A DNA stretch of 64,000 nucleotides. Source: an uncultured bacterium. GTDB lineage: Bacteria > Spirochaetota > UBA4802 > UB4802. Positions 1-8,524 of the stretch are shown here, one piece after another. A model generated the notes under the pieces. It saw only the letters and a list, made by a program, of their open reading frames with translations. It made no database searches and was not told the origin of the DNA. A program made the translations under genes and the position numbers. Numbering within the stretch: position 1 is the first letter of the stretch; every line of letters starts with the position of its first letter. The stretch lies in contig CALEUQ010000011.1 of NCBI GenBank assembly GCA_937920495.1, positions 1-64,000 of the forward strand. Reading direction: 5' to 3'.

Positions 1-144
1 TTGTACGTAACAAAATTTTATTAGTACACCCCTTCCACAGGCAATGTTCTTTTACTGGCGCAATTATAACTGATCTACAAAGTATGGATGTTTACTACAC
101 TATATATAGTATCGGTATGACAGAATAGCCAGTACAATCAAATT

Positions 145-645
145 TTACTCCTGAGCACAGTCTTTTACCTGCCCTTGTAAAAGTTTAACAGCATGAGGAA
201 GCGCATCCTGTATAACCTCTAAATTCTCCACAACAGCCTTTGGACTACCTGGTAGATTAATAATAATTGACGAGCCTCTGATGCCGGCTATTGCCCGTGA
301 CAGCATTGCATGTTTTGTGATCTTAAGCGATTCCTGACGCATGGCCTCAGCAAACCCTGGTGCATAGCGTTCAATTACATCAGCAGTAGCCTCCGGAGTG
401 ACATCACGTGGGGCAAATCCTGTTCCACCGGTTGTAAGGATACAATTAATCTTCTTTGCACACAGATCTCTGAGTGTGCGTGCAATCATATCGCGTTCAT
501 CGGGCACAATCACATATTCCACAACCGTGTACCCTCTGCCTTGAGCCCACTGCTCTATAGCCTTACCTGAAAGATCCTCACGCTCTTTCCTGTATGACCT
601 GTCACTTACAACTACTATCGCAATACTAATCATACTATCCCTCAA
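145..645 (-). CDS. MoaB/MogA-family molybdopterin adenylyltransferase-like protein
   Basis: ORF 166 aa with TTGGTGFAPRDVTPEAT and NLPGSPKAV motifs typical of MoCF_biosynth domains. Confidence 0.9.
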   Translation of the reverse strand: MRDSMISIAIVVVSDRSYRKEREDLSGKAIEQWAQGRGYTVVEYVIVPDERDMIARTLRDLCAKKINCILTTGGTGFAPRDVTPEATADVIERYAPGFAEAMRQESLKITKHAMLSRAIAGIRGSSIIINLPGSPKAVVENLEVIQDALPHAVKLLQGQVKDCAQE

Positions 646-985
646 TTTCTATACTTTTTACTGTAAGTTCTCTTCCTGATATAATGGTTACATTAGGCGA
701 ATTACACTGCGGGCAGCTAAATTGCCAGTCATTTTTGTTAAAATTAAACTCATTGCCACACTCATCACATTTTAAAGTTGCCTTCACCATTTCAACAACC
801 AGTTCAGCCTTTTCCGCAATGGTATCTTTGCTTACAAAATCAAAATATGTCTGCATCCATTCTGGAATATAATCCGATAGTTCCCCCACAAGAAGGTGTA
901 TTTTAGTAACCTTACTGGCACCGTTTTGCGATGCATGCTGAACCACAATATCTAGGACATTGGACATGATGGATAATTCGTGCAT
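635..985 (-). CDS. hypA: Hydrogenase nickel incorporation protein HypA
   Basis: MHELSIMSNVLDIV start and CDECG...CPQC zinc site; overlaps the downstream moaB-like gene. Confidence 0.9.
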   Translation of the reverse strand: MHELSIMSNVLDIVVQHASQNGASKVTKIHLLVGELSDYIPEWMQTYFDFVSKDTIAEKAELVVEMVKATLKCDECGNEFNFNKNDWQFSCPQCNSPNVTIISGRELTVKSIEIEG

Positions 986-1079
986 TGTTTCCTCACAAAC
1001 GCTAATCGTTTTTTTACAATATATCGATATGTAAATATGAACACATCTTTTCTACATATTTTTGTAACCGATAGTTACC

Positions 1080-2837
1080 ATGCAAAAAAAATTTGATTCA
1101 TATATCACTCACAACATTCATTATATCGATTTCTGTGTAGGGCAACTAAAAAAAGAGATGCCTGTCTGCACTAGTAGACGCGATACTGTGCAACAAATAA
1201 TTGAATATCTTCTTTTTAGAAAAGAACCGCTATTGCCTTTATCCGCACAGGGACTTATGGCATGTACTGACCTCATCAAGCTGTTAGATCAATGGGACAT
1301 AATACAGCATGGTGATATCGCCGGCTACATATACCAGCAATTACGAGATACACAGGATAAAAAAAGAAAAGGACAGTACTTTACACCTCCTGCAATAGTT
1401 CAGTATATGGTAGAACATGCTTTGCACCATCATGATAATCCATTTACTATAAAAATTCTTGACCCGGCATGTGGCTCGGGGCAGTTTTTGATTTATACAT
1501 ATCAATACTTGCTGGGTCTTTACACACAGCTTGGTATTTCACAAAAAGAAGCTGCGTATGCTATCTGCCATAATAATCTGTTTGGCTTTGATATTGATCC
1601 TGTTGCCTGCATCATTGCGCAGTGGAATATGCAAAGGCTTTCCGGTACACATGCACACATATACCATCGTGATATGCTTATAACCGATGATCTTTTTAAT
1701 AACAATAATTCATTGGTATTCGATATCATTATTGGAAATCCTCCCTGGGGAGCACATTATACCCCTGAGCAGAAGCAGTACTTTAAAGAAAATTATGTTT
1801 CAGCTATAAGCGGTGTAAATAGTTTTACACTATTTATTGAACGGTCACTATCACTCTTACGTGAACGAGGAATTTTATCTTTCTTAATTCCAGAAGCATA
1901 TCTCAATATCAAAGCACATCAGAAATCACGACAGCTTGTTCTTGCTCACAGTGTCATTAAAGAAATAGTCCAGTGGGGAGATTGTTTTAAGGGTGTCTTT
2001 GCCCCTGCAATATCGCTTACAATACAAAAAGAACCGGATGAAAAAATTAGACAGAAGCATACTGTTTACATCAAACATGCAAAATCGTTAACAACTATCG
2101 CACAGATAATACCCCAACATATGTATTGTACTTCACCTGAATATATTTTTGCTATTAATTACTCACGAAAGGCCATAGCTCTGTTAGATCACATACATAC
2201 ACTTTCGTACATAACATTAAAAGACAGAGTAAAATTTTTTCTTGGCATCGTGACTGGCAATAACGACCACCACATACGCAGTGTGCAGGATATCGATCAC
2301 CCGGATCCAATTATCATAGGCAAAGATGTAGATAAATTTAGAATTACATTCAGCAACCATTATTTCAAATATAATATTAATACCTTACAGCAAGTTGCGG
2401 AACAACAATGCTACCTTACCAAAAACAAAATACTGTATAAATTCATTGGAAAGAATTTAACGTTTGCCGTTGACACATCTGGCTTTTACACACTCAATAA
2501 TGTCAATGGTTTTATTCCACTTGCACCGGAGTTAGACCCTGATATACTGGTAGCTATTTTAAATTCACGCCTGCTGCAATATATCTATCAAACCCAATTT
2601 TTCACTGTGAAAGTCTTACGTGGGAATCTAGAAAAACTTCCAATCAAAATCATTAATTCTTCCAACAAAAATCTTTTAAAAAAATTATCACTGCAACTCA
2701 AGGAAGAAACAAGCACTAGCATACGGAAATCATTGATGGATTCCATCGATGATATTGTGTTTCACGAATACAGGATTAATGATATGCTTGCACATCATAT
2801 ACATGACAGCATCTCCACAGCGAGCTTTATTGCATAA
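1080..2837 (+). CDS. N6-adenine DNA methyltransferase (TaqI/Eco57I-like class), apparently solitary
   Basis: GQYFTPPAIVQYMV, LDPACGSGQFLI (SAM motif I) and GNPPWG (catalytic NPPW motif); long C-terminal putative target-recognition region. Confidence 0.88.
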   Translation: MQKKFDSYITHNIHYIDFCVGQLKKEMPVCTSRRDTVQQIIEYLLFRKEPLLPLSAQGLMACTDLIKLLDQWDIIQHGDIAGYIYQQLRDTQDKKRKGQYFTPPAIVQYMVEHALHHHDNPFTIKILDPACGSGQFLIYTYQYLLGLYTQLGISQKEAAYAICHNNLFGFDIDPVACIIAQWNMQRLSGTHAHIYHRDMLITDDLFNNNNSLVFDIIIGNPPWGAHYTPEQKQYFKENYVSAISGVNSFTLFIERSLSLLRERGILSFLIPEAYLNIKAHQKSRQLVLAHSVIKEIVQWGDCFKGVFAPAISLTIQKEPDEKIRQKHTVYIKHAKSLTTIAQIIPQHMYCTSPEYIFAINYSRKAIALLDHIHTLSYITLKDRVKFFLGIVTGNNDHHIRSVQDIDHPDPIIIGKDVDKFRITFSNHYFKYNINTLQQVAEQQCYLTKNKILYKFIGKNLTFAVDTSGFYTLNNVNGFIPLAPELDPDILVAILNSRLLQYIYQTQFFTVKVLRGNLEKLPIKIINSSNKNLLKKLSLQLKEETSTSIRKSLMDSIDDIVFHEYRINDMLAHHIHDSISTASFIA

Positions 2838-2840
2838 CTA

Positions 2841-3410
2841 TCACTTATTTAAAACCCCTTTGAAGATTATTGTTCCATCCACTGCATCATCATTCTTTTC
2901 ATCAACAAATGCTATTCCCTTTAGCGGATACATGAAAATTGAGTTATCTGCATCCTTTATAACCGATAACCCTTCATTTCCATAATTGAAAATTATTTCC
3001 ATTACACCACCTGAAACCTTTACGCCATCAATTAAAACCCCATATGAGCCCCATACAGTAACAAACGATACTCTTTTGTTTTGAAATCCAATAATTACGA
3101 AAGGATTTCTATATGTATACAAATAATTGAAAGGCAGCCGAATTTCCGATTTTATTCGCAACACATCTTTAAAAAAATCATGCGTTACATTTTGTGTTTT
3201 TTCAAAAGGCTTGCCTTTTATTAATACCATCTCTTCTTCCGGCATATCAATTAGTATAGATGCTGCCCCAACGCCGGGCACTATTAATGTGTCATCTTTC
3301 AGTACCATGGTGGATAGTTGACTTTTATTAATCTGAGCATTGCCCCCTGCCATAGTCATGGACCATGCCAATAGAATAATGCCAATCATTTTCTTTTTTA
3401 TACGGTTCAT
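2841..3410 (-). CDS. Uncharacterised secreted protein
   Basis: 189 aa ORF with N-terminal signal-like hydrophobic segment; start overlaps the stop of rsmG on the same strand. Confidence 0.6.
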   Translation of the reverse strand: MNRIKKKMIGIILLAWSMTMAGGNAQINKSQLSTMVLKDDTLIVPGVGAASILIDMPEEEMVLIKGKPFEKTQNVTHDFFKDVLRIKSEIRLPFNYLYTYRNPFVIIGFQNKRVSFVTVWGSYGVLIDGVKVSGGVMEIIFNYGNEGLSVIKDADNSIFMYPLKGIAFVDEKNDDAVDGTIIFKGVLNK

Positions 3411-4225
3411 GCACGCATATCCCTTAATTTCTCAACTTCCCTTTTTACAACATTATGTTTTCGTGGGTAGTTTTGCGGCGTTGGCCCATCTTTGATAAAT
3501 AGCAATCCTTCAAACACTTTAAGCCTTATTGCTTCTTCCCTTGCTACCATGTGACCACCAAGAACATTGGCATGCTTTTGTAAATCCTGTATCATCACTG
3601 AAAGATCAACTGTGGTGGTACTTGTGGCATTATTGAGCATGGTAGCATCACGCGTTGCAATTATACAAGCATTGCCTGGCAAAGTCTCATTATCATATGA
3701 AATATCGTTATACACATTAACCTTATAGTATATATACAGCCATCCTCCTGGTTTTACAAAGGGCAATCCATACTCCAGCGCCATAAACGGATAGGCAAAT
3801 GCGCGTGCTACAGCAAAATCAAATGTATCCCTGAATTGCGTGTTCCTTGCCATCTCCTCTGCCCTGCCTTCAATGACCATAGCGCTATCCTGTATATTGA
3901 GTTCATCTATCACATTCAAAAGGAATTTAATTTTTTTATTATTTGAATCAATCAGTACGGCTTTTATATTTCCCTTAAAAAACACTAGCAACGGGATCCC
4001 CGGAATTCCTGCACCAGTCCCTATGTCCACAAAACATGTTCCACGTGGAACATCTATATGCATTAAAGGGCGTATACTCCCTATAATAAGTTCATTATAA
4101 ATAGATTCTATATCTTTTAACCCGGTAATGTTAGTGGTTTTATTATATGTATGTATCAGGCGTGCATACTCAAGCAATCGATTATTTATTTCTTCAGTTA
4201 ATTGTAAGGGGTTTAAATTTTTCAT
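3407..4225 (-). CDS. rsmG: 16S rRNA (guanine527-N7)-methyltransferase RsmG
   Basis: FVDIGTGAGIPGIPLLV motif and VARAFAYPFMALEYGLPFVKPGG; size and neighbourhood with mnmG. Confidence 0.9.
   Translation of the reverse strand: MKNLNPLQLTEEINNRLLEYARLIHTYNKTTNITGLKDIESIYNELIIGSIRPLMHIDVPRGTCFVDIGTGAGIPGIPLLVFFKGNIKAVLIDSNNKKIKFLLNVIDELNIQDSAMVIEGRAEEMARNTQFRDTFDFAVARAFAYPFMALEYGLPFVKPGGWLYIYYKVNVYNDISYDNETLPGNACIIATRDATMLNNATSTTTVDLSVMIQDLQKHANVLGGHMVAREEAIRLKVFEGLLFIKDGPTPQNYPRKHNVVKREVEKLRDMRA
4037..4052. promoter_or_regulatory. parS-like centromere site TGTTCCACGTGGAACA
   Basis: Perfect 16-bp palindrome matching the bacterial parS consensus TGTTNCACGTGNAACA; lies inside rsmG. Confidence 0.85.
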
Positions 4226-4837
4226 ACACTATTACTTTCAGTTTTTTAGTTTTTATATTATCATAGCAGTATTATGTATACAATATATTCTTTACTATGC
4301 CGTCGTTCATACTTTTAACTGATCATCTTACCTCATGTTTTACACTATCTTGTTTTATACCTCAAGCAAAAAAGATTTGTTCATAGTGTGCACATACTTT
4401 TTTTTACTCTTTTCAGATTTTTGTGAAATAAGATTATCCACCTTATAGGTATTTCATATGTGCGTTAATCCCTTATGCATAATAAACTCTTTTAGCAATA
4501 ATAGTATTGCATAAAAAGATTGTTTCAATAAAAAACCCGCAGTGCGTGTTTCGCTGTTATAGCCCACTACATGTTTTCCTTGAAAACAAAAATTCCCGTA
4601 AAGGGTGGCAGTATTGCTACAATAACGCAACGTGAGCTTATATGTAAGGATGCATCAGTCAATCACTCGTTTGGAATTCAATTCTTATCAAATACTGCTT
4701 CACGTTTTAAGTGCGCGTATACTTTACAACAATCCCTTTACCCCCGGCTTGCCTCCTGTAATAAATAATCCTTCCACAGCGGGCGTTCCCGAATAACATT
4801 ATTTATGGCTACCTGTGATGATATAACAAAGCATGGT

Positions 4838-4926
4838 TGCTGAGCCTATCGAAGCACGGGTGCTGAGCCCCGTCGAAGCACGCCATACTGAGTTTATCGA
4901 AGTATGCCGCACATCCCTGTACGGCA
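4838..4926. repeat. Three tandem short hairpin repeats (TGCTGAGCCTATCGAAGCA / GTGCTGAGCCCCGTCGAAGCAC / ATACTGAGTTTATCGAAGTAT) plus an adjacent TGCCG...CGGCA stem
   Basis: Direct reading: three diverged ~22-25 bp units, each an inverted repeat. Confidence 0.8.
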
Positions 4927-5052
4927 CGTGTATAGAACCCTTTTTAACTGGTGATTGCGTTGAAATTAACTGTACCTTCATGTTTTGGTTTTTTGTATAA
5001 TTTCGTCAAAATTCTATAATGACCCTTATATAATACGATACGGATGCGACAT

Positions 5053-5072
5053 AATGTTCCACGTGGAACATT
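5053..5072. promoter_or_regulatory. parS-like centromere site (AATGTTCCACGTGGAACATT)
   Basis: Perfect 20-bp palindrome containing TGTTCCACGTGGAACA, just downstream of mnmG. Confidence 0.88.
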
Positions 5073-5114
5073 AATAAAATAAACATAATTACAAGTTAGT
5101 TTACTACAATTGCC

Positions 5115-7001
5115 TTAATTTGATCTTTGTCTTGCTAAGGATTCAATATGAACCATAACTATCGAGATGTCGGAAGGGTCAACGCCAGAAATACGTAGCG
5201 CCTGTCCTATTGTTTCAGGCTTTATTTTTTTCAGTTTTTCCCGTGCTTCATTCTTCAGGCCAATTATTGCATCATAATCGATTGTTTCGGGTATCTTTTT
5301 GTTCTCCATCTGTTCTAATCGTTTAACCCGCTCTAAATCTTTTTTGATGTAGCCTTCATACTTTATATTCATCTCAATAATTTTTGCTTCCTGCTCATTC
5401 ATGTTAAGGCTACTATCGCTCTGTATAATAGCCCACAGTATATCATCAAGGCTTATTTCTGGCCTTCGTAAAAGCTTCCCTGCAGGTATCTGGCTTCGTT
5501 CTTCCATTGTAATCTGTTTATTTTTTAGGATTCCCTGTAGCTTATCATCGATCACCACAGATACTGTATTAATCCTATCTGTGAGTTCCCGTATCCTTTT
5601 ATACTTTTCAACTGTCTTTTCATATAGCGCTCTGTCTATCAGGCCAATTTCATATCCATATCGCATAAGCCTTTCATCAGCATTATCCTGCCTGAGCAAT
5701 AGCCTGTATTCTGCTCGTGAAGTGAACATCCTGTACGGTTCATCAGCACCTTTGGTAACCAGATCATCAATAAGAACACCTGTATATGCTTCTGAGCGTG
5801 TTAACACCAGCGGTGGCATGCCAAGGAGTTTATTGCCCGCATTGATAGCTGCAATAATACCCTGTGCAGCAGCTTCTTCATATCCGGATGTTCCATTTAT
5901 CTGCCCTGCATGATATAAGCCTTTGACCCTTTTGGTTTCCAGTGTATGATACAATTCAACAGGAGGCACGTAATCGTATTCAACTGCATACGCTGGGCGC
6001 ATGACCTGCACTTCCTCAAGTCCGGGTATGGTCCTTATCATCTCTAACTGTACATCCTCGGGCAATGAGCTTGAAAATCCATTAACGTAGTACTCATTGG
6101 TGTGCAAACCTTCAGGCTCTAAAAATAGCTGATGGCGGTTACGTGAAGAAAAACGGACAACTTTGTCTTCAATTGATGGGCAATATCGTGGGCCTATCCC
6201 CTGTATCTTACCCGAATATAAAGGCGATAGATGTAGATTATTCATAATAATAGCGTGAGTTTTTTCGGTTGTGTATGTTATGTAGCAGGGCACCTGGGGA
6301 CGATGTATTGATAGTGTTCTATACGAAAATGGTGTGGGAACAGGATCAGGATGCTGCACTTCACATCTGGTAAAATCTATTGAATTGCCATTAATCCGGG
6401 GAGGCGTACCTGTTTTTAAACGCTTAACGGGAAAACCCAATGCCCGCAGTGAATCAGAAAGCTTCTCAGCGGAGAAATCGCCAAGCCTTCCAGCCTTTTC
6501 ATTATAATTGCCAATATGGATAAGCCCTTTTAAAAATGTTCCAGTACATACAATTACAGCGTGTGCCACATGCTGTTGACCACGTATTGTTTCAACACCT
6601 TGTACAGCGCCCCCTTCTACGATAATCCTATCAACGATATCCTGTATTATTGTTAAATTCTTCTGTTTTTCAAGTACTTCTTTCATACGTAACTGATACT
6701 GCTTTTTATCAGCCTGAGCACGTGGTGCCCATACAGCAGGTCCTTTGCTTTTATTGAGCATCTTAAAATGAATACCTGTTTCATCTATCGCCACACCCAT
6801 TTCTCCGCCCAATGCGTCAATTTCCTTCACAAGATGCCCCTTTGCAAGCCCACCTATTGCAGGATTACAACTCATCTGGCATATAGTATCAAGGTTGCCT
6901 GTTAAAAGTAATGTTGAAAAACCACGACGTGCTGATGCCAGTGCTGCCTCAGCCCCTGCATGGCCTGCTCCTATAACAATAATGTCATAATATCGTATCA
7001 T
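5115..7001 (-). CDS. mnmG: tRNA uridine-5-carboxymethylaminomethyl modification enzyme MnmG (GidA)
   Basis: [47 protein letters not shown] and [11 protein letters not shown] motifs; 628 aa. Confidence 0.97.
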   Translation of the reverse strand: MIRYYDIIVIGAGHAGAEAALASARRGFSTLLLTGNLDTICQMSCNPAIGGLAKGHLVKEIDALGGEMGVAIDETGIHFKMLNKSKGPAVWAPRAQADKKQYQLRMKEVLEKQKNLTIIQDIVDRIIVEGGAVQGVETIRGQQHVAHAVIVCTGTFLKGLIHIGNYNEKAGRLGDFSAEKLSDSLRALGFPVKRLKTGTPPRINGNSIDFTRCEVQHPDPVPTPFSYRTLSIHRPQVPCYITYTTEKTHAIIMNNLHLSPLYSGKIQGIGPRYCPSIEDKVVRFSSRNRHQLFLEPEGLHTNEYYVNGFSSSLPEDVQLEMIRTIPGLEEVQVMRPAYAVEYDYVPPVELYHTLETKRVKGLYHAGQINGTSGYEEAAAQGIIAAINAGNKLLGMPPLVLTRSEAYTGVLIDDLVTKGADEPYRMFTSRAEYRLLLRQDNADERLMRYGYEIGLIDRALYEKTVEKYKRIRELTDRINTVSVVIDDKLQGILKNKQITMEERSQIPAGKLLRRPEISLDDILWAIIQSDSSLNMNEQEAKIIEMNIKYEGYIKKDLERVKRLEQMENKKIPETIDYDAIIGLKNEAREKLKKIKPETIGQALRISGVDPSDISIVMVHIESLARQRSN

Positions 7002-7138
7002 CCTGTTATCTATCTCTTATAACATTTTAAATAAATATGCTTGAATTAAACATATAGTGCTAATACTATTATCAATTAATAATACCTTTTTTTACTATGT
7101 AAAAAAATTTTTTTCTGCATAGCGCACAAGGGGGCCAA

Positions 7139-7675
7139 ATGTCTGTAAATAAAAGCACAATTTTACAACATATTTACATCCAAAAAGGTGATATCACTAA
7201 AATGGAAGTTGATGCGATAGTTAATGCAGCAAACCCTTCGTTGCTTGGCGGTGGTGGTGTTGATGGCGCAATACACCGTGCCGCCGGCCCACAGCTTTTA
7301 GAAGAATGCAGAACGCTGGGAGGGGCTCAACCCGGTGAAGCCAAAATCACAAAGGGCTACAGGCTTAAAGCAAAATATGTCATTCACACACCAGGCCCTG
7401 TCTATCGTGGAGGCAAATACAATGAAGCCAGCATCTTACAAAACTCATATTACAATAGCATGCGATTAGCTAAAGAAAACCATTGCACATCCATTGCATT
7501 TCCAGCCATTTCCACAGGTGTGTATGGATATCCAAAAGATGAAGCATGCAGGATTGCACTATCAACAATTATCGAATTCATGGAAAAAGAAAATTTTATT
7601 ATAGACGTGTATTTTGTCCTCTTTGATGATGAGAATTATGCAGTATATAAAAAACATGTACAGGAGCTTTCTTGA
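7139..7675 (+). CDS. Macro domain protein (O-acetyl-ADP-ribose deacetylase-like)
   Basis: GDITKMEVDAIVNAANPSLLGGGGVDGAIHRAAG and AISTGVYGYP motifs. Confidence 0.93.
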   Translation: MSVNKSTILQHIYIQKGDITKMEVDAIVNAANPSLLGGGGVDGAIHRAAGPQLLEECRTLGGAQPGEAKITKGYRLKAKYVIHTPGPVYRGGKYNEASILQNSYYNSMRLAKENHCTSIAFPAISTGVYGYPKDEACRIALSTIIEFMEKENFIIDVYFVLFDDENYAVYKKHVQELS

Positions 7676-8518
7676 ATGGATTATTGTGAATCGCTGACTT
7701 ATTATGCACAAAAATACCAAAGCATCGTGTGTATGGGGCTTGACCCAGTACTTGAAGATATTCCAGTAAAAAAGGAATCGATACGCCACTCAATAGTTGC
7801 CTTTTATGAAGAAATACTTAACAAATGTTTGTCATCACGCGTGTATCCAGCCTGTGTCAAACCAAATTACGCTTTTTATGCACAGTATGGTATTGATGGT
7901 ATTCTGGCATTGTGCGACCTTATCACGCTTTTTAAGAATGAGGGATTCCCGGTAATCCTTGATGTAAAACGTGGTGATATTGGTAAGACTGCTACCGCTT
8001 ATGCAAAGGAAGCCTTTGAATTTTTTCATGCAGATGCTGTGACCCTTTCCCCATATTTAGGATTTGATTCTATTAAACCTTTTATCAGTAACTATCCTGA
8101 TAAAGGATGCTATATTCTTGTAAAAACTTCCAATAAAAGCTCATCAGAAATACAGGATATTGTTGTTGAAGATGAGCCATTCTATATTATAATTGCAAAA
8201 AAGGTTATTGAATGGTATAAACCTGGCATTGGCGCTGTAGTGGGTGCAACATTTCCCCAGCAGCTTTCTGATATTATCAATGTATTTGAAGAGTCCGGTA
8301 ATAAGATTCCATTGCTTATTCCGGGTATTGGCACTCAAGGTGGCGACATGGAAAAAGTTATAAAAATATTGAATAGCTCAAAAAACAAACGCTTACACCG
8401 CGTCAATGCTTCAAGTAGCATAAACTATGCATACAAAGAATCACAATACCGTTCTTTAAAGTACGATGCAGCAGCAGTGGAAGCATTAAAAATATTAAAT
8501 GACACACTGGGATATTAA
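7676..8518 (+). CDS. pyrF: Orotidine 5'-phosphate decarboxylase (type 2)
   Basis: CMGLDPVLEDIP, VILDVKRGDIGKTATAYAKEAFE and YLGFDSIKPF motifs. Confidence 0.9.
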   Translation: MDYCESLTYYAQKYQSIVCMGLDPVLEDIPVKKESIRHSIVAFYEEILNKCLSSRVYPACVKPNYAFYAQYGIDGILALCDLITLFKNEGFPVILDVKRGDIGKTATAYAKEAFEFFHADAVTLSPYLGFDSIKPFISNYPDKGCYILVKTSNKSSSEIQDIVVEDEPFYIIIAKKVIEWYKPGIGAVVGATFPQQLSDIINVFEESGNKIPLLIPGIGTQGGDMEKVIKILNSSKNKRLHRVNASSSINYAYKESQYRSLKYDAAAVEALKILNDTLGY

Positions 8519-8524
8519 TAGGTA

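Noticed and set aside
4571-4981. Two short ORFs (65 aa +, 60 aa -) in the mnmG-rsmG gap
   Set aside because: No RBS or recognisable motifs; the minus ORF runs through the hairpin repeats, so likely non-coding.
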